Shown here piece by piece: positions 8,067 to 16,773 of a stretch of 64,000 nucleotides of DNA (positions are counted from its first letter, which is position 1; the number at the start of each line of letters is the position of its first letter). Origin of the DNA: Collinsella sp. TM10-22 (GTDB lineage: Bacteria > Actinomycetota > Coriobacteriia > Coriobacteriales > Coriobacteriaceae). The position numbers and the translations under genes are program-made. The notes beneath the pieces are model-generated. The model searched no databases, was not told the origin of the DNA, and saw only the letters and a program-made list of their open reading frames with translations. The stretch spans positions 62,001 to 126,000 of the forward strand of contig NZ_QSOC01000004.1 of the NCBI RefSeq assembly GCF_003466125.1. The letters are read 5' to 3'.

Positions 8067-8100
8067 AAAGCGCCCGTCGGCGGTGCCGGCGGGCGCTGGT
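8067..8100 (-). terminator. Probable terminator of galM
   Basis: On the minus strand AGCGCCCGCCGGC-ACC-GCCGACGGGCGCT followed by TTGC; the T tail is short. Confidence 0.5.
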
Positions 8101-8123
8101 GTGCGATATGTAGCGTTGTGGGC

Positions 8124-9176
8124 TTAGTGCCTCATAAAGTGGTATTCGATCACATTGCTGTAGGGGTGACCCGGGCCCACAATGCCCTGCGGGAACAGCG
8201 GCTGGTGCGGCGTGTCGGGGTACATCTCTGCCTCGAGGGCAAAGCCGGCGCCCCAACCATAGTTGGCATCGTCCTTGGCGTGCTCGTCGCCCAGCCAGTT
8301 ACCGGTGTAGAGCTGAACGCCCGGTGCGGTGGTGTAGTAATTCAGCTCGCGGCCGGTCCACATCTCCTCGACATGCAGGGCGCGACGCAGGTTGCGGCCG
8401 TACTGATAGCCATCGATGCACAGGCAGTGGTCGTAGCCGCGTGCCTGCTTAATCTGCGGGTCGTCGGCTTCCATGCCGGGCGCGACGGGGCGCAGCTCAC
8501 GGAAATCAAACGGCGTGCCCTCGACCGGAGTGATCTCGCCGGTGGGGATGTTCTGCTCGTTGATGGGCAGGTAGTTGGCAGCGTTGGCAACAAAGAAGTG
8601 CTCACAGTCCATGCCGGCGTTATGGCCGGCAAGGTTAAAGTACGTGTGGTTGGTCATGGACACGTAGGTGGCGCGGTCGCTCTCGCAGCCATACTCGATG
8701 CGAAAGACGCCGGTGCGTGTAACGGTAAACACGGCCGTAAAGGTTCGGTTGCCGGGCAGGCCAAGCTCGCCATCCTTAAGCGAGGTGGTCATGCGCACAG
8801 CATTGTGGGCCTCGTCGAGTTCAACATCCCATACGCGTTTGTGCAGACCATGCTCAAGATCGCTGTGCAGGTTGTTGGCGCCCTCGTTGGCGGGCATATG
8901 CCAGTCCGTGCCGTCGATGGTGATCGTGGCGCCCGCGGTGCGGTTGGCCACGGGGCCGATAGTCGCGCCAAAGCAAGCGGGGTTGTCAAAGTAATCCTCG
9001 AGCTTATCGAAGCCCAGCACCACATCGCGCACGTTGCCGGGGATGTCGGGCACGTCGATGCCCAACACGGTGGCGCCATAGTCCATAATGCGAACGCAGA
9101 TCTCGGGCCCGTTGAGGGTGTAACGATGAACGGGGGTACCACACGGCGCGGTGCCGAAAAGCTCGGAAGTGATCAT
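8124..9176 (-). CDS. galM: Aldose 1-epimerase (galactose mutarotase)
   Basis: This 350-residue protein is a full-length GalM. It has the conserved FGATIGPVANR, the NHTYFNLAG motif with the catalytic His, and GFALEAEMYPDTPHQ carrying the catalytic Glu near the C-terminus. It interconverts beta- and alpha-galactose, feeding galactokinase GalK (28385-29590). ATG 9176 is preceded by AGGAA; an upstream in-frame start at 9236 has none. It is divergent from the DeoR regulator, about 200 bases away, and may share its operator. Confidence 0.9.
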   Translation of the reverse strand: MITSELFGTAPCGTPVHRYTLNGPEICVRIMDYGATVLGIDVPDIPGNVRDVVLGFDKLEDYFDNPACFGATIGPVANRTAGATITIDGTDWHMPANEGANNLHSDLEHGLHKRVWDVELDEAHNAVRMTTSLKDGELGLPGNRTFTAVFTVTRTGVFRIEYGCESDRATYVSMTNHTYFNLAGHNAGMDCEHFFVANAANYLPINEQNIPTGEITPVEGTPFDFRELRPVAPGMEADDPQIKQARGYDHCLCIDGYQYGRNLRRALHVEEMWTGRELNYYTTAPGVQLYTGNWLGDEHAKDDANYGWGAGFALEAEMYPDTPHQPLFPQGIVGPGHPYSNVIEYHFMRH

Positions 9177-9330
9177 TTGGTTCCTAACATCGAGATATTT
9201 CGGACAAACTGTAGCGCGAACAGGCGAGATTATCACTACACCCCACTAAAGCAGGGGGTATTTTTCTCAAAAAAGTGATGATTGGAGCTGTGCGGGCGTT
9301 CATTTTTGACGCGCACGAGTCTGATACAAT

Positions 9331-9351
9331 TTGTTCGTTACTGTTTGAATG
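9331..9351. promoter_or_regulatory. Putative LacR (DeoR) box in the galM/lacR spacer
   Basis: TTGTTCG (9331-9337) and TGTTTGAATG (9342-9351). The second motif recurs upstream of lacF (21539-21548) and as TGTTCGAATG upstream of lacA (23394-23403). Confidence 0.45.
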
Positions 9352-9382
9352 ATATGCGCGCAAAGAACGGCGAGGATTCATC

Positions 9383-10147
9383 GTGATTAAGGCAGAGCGA
9401 CAGGATAGGGTTCGTCAGCTGCTCGAAGAGCAGGGCACGGTCTCGGTTAAGGAGATCTCAGATGCGTTAGGTGTCTCGGATATGACGATTCGTCGTGACC
9501 TTGAGGAGCTTGCGAGCCTGGGCGAGATCGAGCGCGTGCACGGTGGAGCCCGCAGTGCGCAGGGCCGTCCACATGCTATGTTGCGCCATGAGTATTCGCA
9601 CAGCGAAAAGCGCACCAAGCATGCCGAGGAAAAGTTGCAGATCGCGCGCCGCGCCGTGGAGCTTATCGAGGAAGGCTCGACCATCTTTTTGGGTACGGGC
9701 ACCACGGTTGAGCAGATGGCCTCGATGCTGCCGGCATTTCGTCTGCGCATCGTGACCAATTCGCTTTCGGTGTTTAACCTGCTCGAGGCGCGCGAGGACT
9801 GCGACCTGTGCCTAGTGGGCGGCATGTACCGTCGCCGTACCGCCGCTTTTGTGGGACCAACGGCCGAGGATACCCTGCGTGCACTGGGTATCGACGCGGC
9901 GTTTATCGGCGCCAACGGCATTCTGGATGGCGACGTGTCTACGTCTAATATGGATGAGGGTCGTATCCAGCAGCTCGCCTTTAGCAAGGCCGACTCGCGC
10001 TATCTGATCGCCGACTCCAGTAAGATCGGCAAGCGCGACTTCTACACCTTCTGCCGTCTGGACAGCCTGGACGCCGTGGTGTGCGAGCCGGGCATCGCCG
10101 CCGAGGATCGCGCCGCCATCGAGGAACTCACGCAGGTCATTTGCTAG
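9383..10147 (+). CDS. DeoR family regulator, LacR-like
   Basis: This 254-residue regulator has an N-terminal DeoR winged helix (residues 5-57; VSVKEISDALGVSDMTIRRDLEEL). Its C-terminal DeoR sensor domain (about 75-235) has GTGTTVEQMAS and DAAFIGANGI, the type that binds sugar phosphates. GTG 9383 follows GAGGA. In Gram-positive lac operons a DeoR protein, LacR, senses tagatose-6-phosphate. The shared TGTTYGAATG boxes before this gene, lacF and lacAB point to the same job here (inference). Confidence 0.8.
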   Translation: MIKAERQDRVRQLLEEQGTVSVKEISDALGVSDMTIRRDLEELASLGEIERVHGGARSAQGRPHAMLRHEYSHSEKRTKHAEEKLQIARRAVELIEEGSTIFLGTGTTVEQMASMLPAFRLRIVTNSLSVFNLLEAREDCDLCLVGGMYRRRTAAFVGPTAEDTLRALGIDAAFIGANGILDGDVSTSNMDEGRIQQLAFSKADSRYLIADSSKIGKRDFYTFCRLDSLDAVVCEPGIAAEDRAAIEELTQVIC

Positions 10148-10169
10148 CTAGCGCTGCAAGCGATACATC

Positions 10170-10192
10170 TGCCCCCTGCCGGCGCGGGGGTA
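10170..10192. terminator. Weak hairpin after the DeoR gene
   Basis: CCCCC-tgccggcgc-GGGGG stem lies between the converging deoR and fic genes. There is no clear T run, so termination is uncertain. Confidence 0.35.
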
Positions 10193-10254
10193 CCGCTTTA
10201 CAATGACGCGTAAATAACTTTGGGCAACAAGGATGAGGCTATTCTGGGATATGA

Positions 10255-11487
10255 CTAGACTCCGTATTTCGTCTTTATGTCCCTTGAGAATGAATCGTAG
10301 TCTTCATAGAGCCCCTCTCTGCTTTCATCCTCGGCGTGGTTTACACGTTCAAGGAGCTTATCCTTTGGAGCCTCTTTTGTTATTGCGGCCTCGCTATCGG
10401 GTAATGTGGATTGCAAGAATAGTTCTAGAGCATGGACGTCTTTGAGTATGTAGCCCGTCGAACGACCCGCTCCTGTTTTTTCGATTGCGCTGCAACTAAC
10501 AAGCTGACCGAGGGTTCGTTTAACGGTAACCTCGCTGATATCGGGGCAGTTGGATCGGATGTCGGATTTCTTAATGACACCGGGTCTCTGTTGAAATAGA
10601 ACGGCGATGCGCGCTTGCTTCGACATGGGACGAGTGCTTGATTCAATTAAGGTACGCTGCTCGAGCTGTCGGTAGGCGGCCAGGGTTGTTCCGAGCATGA
10701 AACGGATAAAGGGTGCTTCGGTGTTTTGATTTTCATTCCATCCAGCGGAGCTTGCAGCGAGGGCGTTGTAGTAGAGCGCCTTGTTGTCTTCAATAAGTCG
10801 TTCGATGCTGATGTAACGCGCAACGTCGTATCCAGTCTTTTCGAGTAGCAGCGTTGTAAGGAGCCGGCTCATCCTGCCATTGCCATCGTTGAAGGGATGA
10901 ATGCTGACAAAATCGAAGATGAAGCGGAATGATATAAGGAGGGGGTCGCAAACTTGACGAGATAAGGCGTCGTTGAGGGACCGACAGGCTTCTTCGATAA
11001 GTCCGGGGGTTGCTAGGGCCGAAGGCGGCCTAAAGCGCACAAATCGATTGCCTTGATCGTCGATGGAGATGATTTCGTTATCGCTATCTTTCCAATGGCC
11101 CCCATACGAGATTGCTGTGTGTACCATGAGGTCACGATGCAACTGCAGAATGACCGATGGCGTTACGGGAATGGAATCGTGTTGCTCGTGAATAAGCGAC
11201 AGCACATCTCGGTATCCAGCGATTTCTTCCTCTGCGCGGGAGCTTGGCTTGGCGGAATACGCCATGATCGCTTTGAGTCTTTTTTGGGTGGTAACAATTC
11301 CTTCAAGTCCGTTGGAGGATTGGGTGCTTTGGATCTTAGCTTCCTCCATAAGGGACGATAGAAGTTCGGGTTTGACTTGACTCAGAGCAAGCTGTCGGCC
11401 TTTATGCTCGCGTATCGAGAGGAGGAGGTTGGTGATTGGAGTTGCTTCGAGTTCCGCTGGGACTGTGGTGTAATCGAACTGGCGCAT
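10255..11487 (-). CDS. Fic family protein with C-terminal winged-helix region
   Basis: This 410-residue protein has an N-terminal Fic region with an inhibitory motif SSNGLEG (57-63). The core motif HPFNDGNGRMSR (197-208) contains the catalytic His197. Fic proteins transfer AMP to target proteins; the inhibitory glutamate (Glu62) normally keeps them inactive. A winged-helix-like part (about 300-350; IRSNCPDISEVTVKRTLGQLV) could bind DNA. AAAGGAG precedes ATG 11487. A large nested palindrome begins at the ribosome site, so self-repression is plausible. It stands alone, convergent to the DeoR gene, without an antitoxin partner. Confidence 0.85.
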   Translation of the reverse strand: MRQFDYTTVPAELEATPITNLLLSIREHKGRQLALSQVKPELLSSLMEEAKIQSTQSSNGLEGIVTTQKRLKAIMAYSAKPSSRAEEEIAGYRDVLSLIHEQHDSIPVTPSVILQLHRDLMVHTAISYGGHWKDSDNEIISIDDQGNRFVRFRPPSALATPGLIEEACRSLNDALSRQVCDPLLISFRFIFDFVSIHPFNDGNGRMSRLLTTLLLEKTGYDVARYISIERLIEDNKALYYNALAASSAGWNENQNTEAPFIRFMLGTTLAAYRQLEQRTLIESSTRPMSKQARIAVLFQQRPGVIKKSDIRSNCPDISEVTVKRTLGQLVSCSAIEKTGAGRSTGYILKDVHALELFLQSTLPDSEAAITKEAPKDKLLERVNHAEDESREGLYEDYDSFSRDIKTKYGV

Positions 11488-11495
11488 GCGGCTCC

Positions 11496-11571
11496 TTTCG
11501 GTATCACGAACACACTTTCGATATCATAATATCATTAAATGATACCGAAAGTATGTTCGTGATACCGAAAA
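11496..11571. promoter_or_regulatory. Nested inverted repeat over the fic promoter
   Basis: A left arm (11496-11527) and right arm (11539-11571) form a near-perfect inverted repeat of about 31 bases around an AT-rich centre. Each arm contains the half site CGGTATCA or a close variant (TCGATATCA), giving four copies. It ends 8 bases before the fic start codon. It is a candidate operator for the Fic protein's own winged helix. Confidence 0.6.
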
Positions 11572-11626
11572 CTAGAAACCATGCTTCATAACTGCTTGGA
11601 AAGTTTGGATTTGACTATCTTATTGT

Positions 11627-11763
11627 CTTGATCTGTAACATCTAGACGGTCAAAAGTGGTCTACATGTTACAGATCGAGATTGTTCGGCCCGGGCCACCC
11701 GTTCGTCTAAATCTGTAACAGCTAGGGCCGAAATACTCGACTAGATGTTACAGATCGAGACGA
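11627..11763. repeat. CTGTAACA palindromic repeats (family B, two units)
   Basis: Unit 1 is at 11627-11681, unit 2 at 11704-11763. Each has outer arms of the type ATCTGTAACA...TGTTACAGAT and an inner TAG...CTA pairing. Three more units lie at 16448-16664. The spacer 11572-11853 holds nothing else but the lacG terminator. Confidence 0.75.
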
Positions 11764-11786
11764 ATGATCCGCTCGGGCCCACCAAA

Positions 11787-11831
11787 ACAAAAAAGCCGCA
11801 TGCGAACCCATGGAGGGATTCGTATGCGGCC
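11787..11831 (-). terminator. Terminator of lacG copy 1
   Basis: On the minus strand GCCGCATACGAA...TTCGCATGCGGC is followed by TTTTTTGTTTT. Confidence 0.8.
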
Positions 11832-11853
11832 GACAGGGGGTATGCGGCAAAAG

Positions 11854-13275
11854 TTAGGCCATGAGCAGGCCGGTCTCCGCGACGTTCTTGTACCAGTACG
11901 CGCTTGCCTTGGGATAGCGCTTCTGGGTCTCAAAGTCGATGTAGAACAGGCCGTAACGCTTGTTATAGCCGTTGGTCCAGGAGAACTGGTCCTGCAGCGA
12001 CCACACGAAGTAACCGTCGACGTTCACGCCGCCGTCGATTGCCTTGAGGATCCATGCGAGATGCTGGCGCATATAGTCGATGCGAGGGGCGTCGTCGATA
12101 AAGCCATCCTCGAAGTCGTCCTTATAGCCCATGCCGTTCTCGGTGATGTAGATCTTCTTGTAGTTGGGGTAATCGTTCTTAATACGCAGCAGCAGGTCGT
12201 AGAGGCCCTCGGGATAGATGATCCAGTCCCAATCGGTGGTGGGTACGCCTTCGCGCACGCATGACTCGCCCACGCCCTTGAGGAACCAGCGCGAGGAGCC
12301 CTTGTCACCGGTGCCATTGTGGTTGATGTCATTTTCGCCCTCGGCGGCACGCAGGAACTGGCACTTGTAGGTGTTGACGCCCAGGCAATCGTTGTAGGGG
12401 AGCGCGGCGGTCAGCGCGGCGATGTCCTCGTCGCGGACGTCGAGCTCGCCGCCGGCGATATGGGACAGCTTGGTCGCAGCCTCCATCGTGTCGGCGGCAT
12501 AGTGGCCGCGGAAGGTGGCGTCGAGTACCCAGCGGTTGTTGATGACGTCGGCCATGCGAGCTGCCTCGCAGTCGGCGGCGTTGTTGGGGTCGAGGGGATA
12601 CTTGGGCTCCAGGTTCTGGACAATGCCGATCTCGCCCTCAAAGCCACCCTCATGGAAGGCGACGACGGCCTTGGCGTGGGCCACCATCATGTTGTGCATG
12701 AGCTGGAAGGCCTTGTCCAGGCGATACTTCTCGCCGTGCGGCCAGTTGCCGACGATAAAGCTGCCCTCGGCGGTCGCGGGAATCTCGTTAAAGGTAAACC
12801 AGTGCTTGACCTCGGTGAACTCGGCAAAGCAGAACTTGGCGTACTCGACAAAGGCGTCGATCGTCGTGCGCGTCAGGAAGCCCTCGCCGCCGTTCTGGTA
12901 AAAGGCCTCGGGCGTATCGAAGTGATCGAGCGTGACATAGGGGATAACGCCGGCTTTATTGCAGGTGGCAAAGAGCTCGTGATAGAAGGCAACACCCTCG
13001 GGGTTAATCTCACCAGTGCCGCTGGGGAAGATGCGGCTCCAAGCGATGGAGACACGGATACCGTTGATGCCGAAGCGCTGGCACAGGTCGATATCGACCG
13101 GGTACTTGTTGTAGAAATCGCTTGCGGGGTCGGGGGAGAAACGGCCCTGAGCAGCCAGGAAATCGTCCCAGGGCACTTTGCCCTTGCCGTGTGTACGGGT
13201 CTCGCCCTCAACCTGGTAAGCAGCGGTGGCGCCGCCAAACACAAAGCCGTCGGGGAACTGCATGGGGTTGGTCAT
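11854..13275 (-). CDS. lacG: 6-phospho-beta-galactosidase (GH1, LacG copy 1)
   Basis: This 473-residue GH1 enzyme starts FPDGFVFGGATAAYQVEG. Its acid/base Glu164 is in TFNEI and its nucleophile Glu379 in ITENG. Residues Ser432, Lys439 and Tyr441 in SWTNGYNKRYG match the 6-phosphate-binding signature of LacG, so the substrate should be lactose-6-phosphate. AAAGGAT precedes ATG 13275. It is the second gene of a lacE-lacG operon, with a hairpin in the 76-base gap. A paralogue lies at 16774-18213. A broader phospho-beta-glycosidase activity cannot be excluded. Confidence 0.88.
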   Translation of the reverse strand: MTNPMQFPDGFVFGGATAAYQVEGETRTHGKGKVPWDDFLAAQGRFSPDPASDFYNKYPVDIDLCQRFGINGIRVSIAWSRIFPSGTGEINPEGVAFYHELFATCNKAGVIPYVTLDHFDTPEAFYQNGGEGFLTRTTIDAFVEYAKFCFAEFTEVKHWFTFNEIPATAEGSFIVGNWPHGEKYRLDKAFQLMHNMMVAHAKAVVAFHEGGFEGEIGIVQNLEPKYPLDPNNAADCEAARMADVINNRWVLDATFRGHYAADTMEAATKLSHIAGGELDVRDEDIAALTAALPYNDCLGVNTYKCQFLRAAEGENDINHNGTGDKGSSRWFLKGVGESCVREGVPTTDWDWIIYPEGLYDLLLRIKNDYPNYKKIYITENGMGYKDDFEDGFIDDAPRIDYMRQHLAWILKAIDGGVNVDGYFVWSLQDQFSWTNGYNKRYGLFYIDFETQKRYPKASAYWYKNVAETGLLMA

Positions 13276-13309
13276 GAGTCATCCTTTCTGTGGGATACGA
13301 ATAGGGAGA

Positions 13310-13337
13310 GGTGCCCGAACCGGGAATCCGGGCACCA
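13310..13337 (-). repeat. Hairpin between lacE1 and lacG1
   Basis: GGTGCCCGGATTC-CCG-GTTCGGGCACC type stem without a T run. It lies in the intercistronic gap and could set the mRNA ratio of the two genes; the second operon has an equivalent at 18237-18272. Confidence 0.5.
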
Positions 13338-13351
13338 ACAGAGGGAGGTAA

Positions 13352-15142
13352 CTAGTCGAGGTTCTCGCGGAGCCACTTGATGGCGCCAGCGGGGTCGCGA
13401 GTAAGGTCGATATATTCCTTACCGCGGGGAGCGAGCAGCTTAATGCCCAGGCGATCGGTGTCGGCCTTCATGTCGTTGTAGTAGCTACGAACCTGCGGGG
13501 CGAGCACGATGACGTCGTACTGATCCATGATGGCAGTGTGCTGACCATAGGCGCCTGCGGAGGAGGCGATGTTCTCTCCGGTCTGCGCAGCACCTTCCTT
13601 GATGGCGTTGGCAAGCATGGCAGAGGTGCCGGCGCCGGCGCACAGGACGAGGACCTTCAGACCGTCGACATCCTTCTTGGCGGATGCATCGGCAGCGGGC
13701 TCGGGCTCGGGCTCGGGCTGATCGGCGACAGGCTTGCTGTCGGCGGCGGCAACAGTCGTCTCGACGGAAGCGGTAGCCTGCTCGACGGCGGGCGCAGAGG
13801 GCTTGGCGGCGATGGCAGCGGCACCATTGGACTCGAGACCCAGCTCGGCGGCGCGCTCGGCCTCCTGGTCGCAGAGCAGCTTATCGTATGCCTTCAAGAA
13901 CGGCAGGTAGATGATGGCGTCCAGCAAGATGATAATCGCGACAAATACCAGGGCGATAAGCTGGAAGTTCGTGGTGATGAAGATGCCGATGGGGGCGGGG
14001 GTAGCCCAAGGCACCACGAAGGAGAAGCCGTTCATGCCCACGTTATCGATAAAGAACTTGGCAACACTCACGTTGGCACAGCCGGCGGCAACAAAGGGGA
14101 TGAGCATGTAGGGGTTAAGGATCATCGGCGCGCCAAAGAGCAGCGGCTCGTTGACGGCGAAGGCAACAGGAACAATCGAGGCCTTACCGACGGCTTTGAG
14201 CTGCTTGGACTTCATAAAGAGAATCAGCAGAAGCGGCACGATGAACGTGGCGCCGGTGCCGCCGAACTCACCCACGAGCGACATGTTAAAGGTGAGGGAG
14301 TGGGCGGGGTGGCCGCCGGCCAGCAGAACCTGCAGGTTCTCAGCCTGGTTGGCAAGACGGATGGGGTCGATGCCCGGCTGGACGATCGAGGGGCCGTGGA
14401 CACCGATGAACCAGAAGAACGCGGTGGCTGCCTGGATAAGGATAAGGCCAGGATAGGTTTCTGCCGCAGTGAAGAGCGGGGAGAGCAGCTTGATGAGCAG
14501 CTCGGAGAACGGAACGCCCATGAGGTTGCGCACGACAACATCGATGATGCCGCAGATGATGACAGCGCCGCCAAAGGGGATGATGTCGCGGAAGTTCTGA
14601 GCGATGGCGCCCGGAACCTCCTTGGGCAGCTTAATGGTCAGATCGCGCGAGACGCAGAACTTATAGACCCACACGGTAATGAACGCGGCGATATAGGCCG
14701 AGAACAGGCCGCGCGTACCCATGCTGGTGCAATCGAAGACAGAAAGCTCGGAGCCGTCGAACTTGGTGGTGAACTGCGTAACAGCGAGCAGCAGCATGCT
14801 GCACTGGGCGGCAACCATGGTGGAGCCGTCGTTGAGCACCTTGCCGGCGGGCATGCGACGGTTCATGGAAGCCGTAAAGTTCTTGGCGGTGGTGCCGGCA
14901 ACCATGATGCCCATGACGCCCATGGTGAAGTTGTACAGCTTGTTGCACCAGTCGATGAGCGGCTGGGGCAACGTGATTCCAACTACGCCGGGAAGGGTGG
15001 CGATCAGCAGAAAGATCGAAGAGGTAAGGACGATGGGCATGCACCCAAGGAATCCGTCTTTGATGGCCTGGAGGTAGACATTCCTCGAGATCTTCTCAAA
15101 GAACGGTTGATGCTTCTCGAGCATCTTTACGATGGCGTCCAT
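13352..15142 (-). CDS. lacE: PTS lactose-specific IICB component (LacE copy 1)
   Basis: This 596-residue protein has an N-terminal membrane IIC domain (about 1-430, ten or so hydrophobic segments; VHGPSIV, VNEPLLFGAP). An Ala/Pro/Glu-rich linker follows (about 440-490), then a lactose-type IIB domain with the phosphorylated Cys501 in LCAGAGTSA. It imports and phosphorylates lactose at the membrane. AAAGGAG precedes ATG 15142. It needs a IIA partner, supplied only by lacF at 21631. The operator at 15244-15279 and the divergent LacI gene indicate repression by that LacI. Confidence 0.9.
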   Translation of the reverse strand: MDAIVKMLEKHQPFFEKISRNVYLQAIKDGFLGCMPIVLTSSIFLLIATLPGVVGITLPQPLIDWCNKLYNFTMGVMGIMVAGTTAKNFTASMNRRMPAGKVLNDGSTMVAAQCSMLLLAVTQFTTKFDGSELSVFDCTSMGTRGLFSAYIAAFITVWVYKFCVSRDLTIKLPKEVPGAIAQNFRDIIPFGGAVIICGIIDVVVRNLMGVPFSELLIKLLSPLFTAAETYPGLILIQAATAFFWFIGVHGPSIVQPGIDPIRLANQAENLQVLLAGGHPAHSLTFNMSLVGEFGGTGATFIVPLLLILFMKSKQLKAVGKASIVPVAFAVNEPLLFGAPMILNPYMLIPFVAAGCANVSVAKFFIDNVGMNGFSFVVPWATPAPIGIFITTNFQLIALVFVAIIILLDAIIYLPFLKAYDKLLCDQEAERAAELGLESNGAAAIAAKPSAPAVEQATASVETTVAAADSKPVADQPEPEPEPAADASAKKDVDGLKVLVLCAGAGTSAMLANAIKEGAAQTGENIASSAGAYGQHTAIMDQYDVIVLAPQVRSYYNDMKADTDRLGIKLLAPRGKEYIDLTRDPAGAIKWLRENLD

Positions 15143-15243
15143 AGAGCTCCTTTGCTACTTGATGCGCGATGCATGTGGATGGAACTGGTCGTCGATGGAT
15201 GGTCAGGACTGCCCGGAAGCCTTCCTGCTTAAGGAAGGCATTG

Positions 15244-15280
15244 CGAAATGACAACGTTGTCATTTCGTTAATGACAACGT
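15244..15280. promoter_or_regulatory. LacI-type operator of the lacE1-lacG1 operon
   Basis: A perfect 24-base palindrome (15244-15267) has core ATGACAACGTTGTCAT. A further half site AATGACAACGT (15270-15280) follows. It lies between lacE1 and the divergent LacI gene. Confidence 0.75.
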
Positions 15281-15418
15281 AAGACATTTTTGGAAGAGCA
15301 ACAAGGATATACGGGCGAGCGGTCGATATTGTCCGGTGAATGGTTGATTTATCAGTCAGGCAGGTAGTGTATGCTAGAACGCAAAAAAACAAGCGATAGA
15401 GAACCGAGTGGAGAAGCA

Positions 15419-16429
15419 GTGGCAACGATGGACAAGAAAAACGTCTCGATGAACGATGTGGCGATTGCCGCGGGTGTTTCTCTCAAGACGGTGTCGCGCG
15501 TGATCAACGAGCCCGATAGCGTGCGAGAGTCGACACGCGATAAGGTCCATTCCGCAATGGAGGCGCTCGGGTTTCGAACCAACTTTGCCGCGCGTTCGCT
15601 CAAGTTGGGCCGTTACGGGTGTATCGGCGTGGTGCTGTTTCACTTGTCGGGCGGCGCCGTGGACATGATTGACGGTATTGCCGATGCCGCCGAAGAGCGG
15701 GGCTTTGCTCTCACGATGATCAAAAAGCGGGCGGGGGAGAAGATGACCCTTGCCGATGCGGCGCACAGAATGTCGCAGCTTCCCGTCGACGGCATGATTT
15801 TCAACCTGCGTCAGATGGTCGATGACTTTGATGCCTTTGAGGCACCGAAGGACCTCAAGACGGTGATTATTACGCCGATGGAGCATCCTACCTGCTCCAC
15901 CGTCAGTGACGACCAAGAGGGCGGCGCGCGCATGGCGTGCGAGTACTTCTTGAATCACGGGCACAAGAGCGTGTACTTCGTTTCTGGTAAAAAAGAGTCA
16001 CTGTCGAGCCAGTGCCGTATGAAAGGTTGGCGAGCGGCACTCGAGGCGCGTGGCATTGAGCCGCCCGAGCCTCTGCAAGGCGATTGGAATGCGGATAGTG
16101 GCTATGCCGCGGGCCTTGTGCTTGCCGATAAGCCCGATTGCACGGCGGTCCTCGCTGCTAACGACTGCATGGCAAACGGCGTGATGATGGCTCTACGTGA
16201 CAAAGGGCTCGGTGTGCCCGACGACGTGTCCGTGATCGGCTTCGACGATGAGCTTTATAAGACGATTCCCAACTCGATTCTGACGTCGGTGAAGTTTCGT
16301 CACCGCGAGCTGGGCATCCGTGCGCTCAATGAGGTCGTCGCAGGTCTGGAAGCCCCGAGCTCCAGAAGCCGTACGCTCGTCTCGGGCGTGTTGGTCGAGC
16401 GCGCGAGCGTGCGGGATCTGCGGGCGTAG
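15419..16429 (+). CDS. LacI family regulator of the first lactose operon
   Basis: This LacI-type repressor has an N-terminal helix-turn-helix (VSMNDVAIAAGVSLKTVSRV) and a periplasmic-binding-protein-like sugar domain (PMEHPTCSTVSDDQ, VSVIGFDDE). I chose GTG 15419 after GGAGA, giving 336 residues; ATG 15371 (352 residues) and ATG 15428 are in-frame alternatives. It is transcribed away from lacE1-lacG1, with a perfect palindrome in between, and is therefore its probable repressor. It is clearly paralogous to the regulator at 20412. Confidence 0.85.
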   Translation: MATMDKKNVSMNDVAIAAGVSLKTVSRVINEPDSVRESTRDKVHSAMEALGFRTNFAARSLKLGRYGCIGVVLFHLSGGAVDMIDGIADAAEERGFALTMIKKRAGEKMTLADAAHRMSQLPVDGMIFNLRQMVDDFDAFEAPKDLKTVIITPMEHPTCSTVSDDQEGGARMACEYFLNHGHKSVYFVSGKKESLSSQCRMKGWRAALEARGIEPPEPLQGDWNADSGYAAGLVLADKPDCTAVLAANDCMANGVMMALRDKGLGVPDDVSVIGFDDELYKTIPNSILTSVKFRHRELGIRALNEVVAGLEAPSSRSRTLVSGVLVERASVRDLRA

Positions 16430-16447
16430 ACGTGCTCGGCTCGTTCA

Positions 16448-16664
16448 TCTCAACCTGTAACAGTTAGGGCCGAAATACTCGGCTAGATGTTACAGGTTGA
16501 GATTGAGAGGATTGTCCTGTGCGTTTATCTCAATTTGTAACAACTAGACGTCCAAAACCGGTTCTAGTGTTACAGATTTAGACAATTCGACCCGGTCTCC
16601 CCGGTTTGTCTTGATTTGTAACAGCTAGGGACCAAAAACTCGGTTAGATGTTACAGATTGAGAT
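16448..16664. repeat. CTGTAACA palindromic repeats (family B, three units)
   Basis: Units lie at 16448-16503, 16525-16583 and 16606-16664. Arms pair across an AAA-centred loop, for example CAACCTGTAACA with TGTTACAGGTTG. Base changes in one arm are matched in the other between units. They fill the spacer between the LacI gene and the lacG2 terminator. Confidence 0.75.
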
Positions 16665-16682
16665 AAACGGCTTTCGACCTGC

Positions 16683-16732
16683 ACAAAAGGGCCGGGGGCA
16701 GCGCGTCGTGTGACGTGCCGCCCCCGGCTGAG
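16683..16732 (-). terminator. Terminator of lacG copy 2
   Basis: On the minus strand GCCGGGGGCGGCACG...CGCGCTGCCCCCGGC followed by CCTTTTGTG. Confidence 0.7.
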
Positions 16733-16773
16733 AAATGGGGACAGGTTATGTGGGCGGGTAACCCCGTCAGCCG

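Noticed and set aside
10255-11487. Fic protein as part of a toxin-antitoxin pair
   Set aside because: The inhibitory motif SSNGLEG is within the Fic protein itself and no small partner gene is adjacent.
11627-16664. CRISPR array
   Set aside because: The CTGTAACA units are palindromes with variable loops and irregular spacing, few in number and without cas genes.
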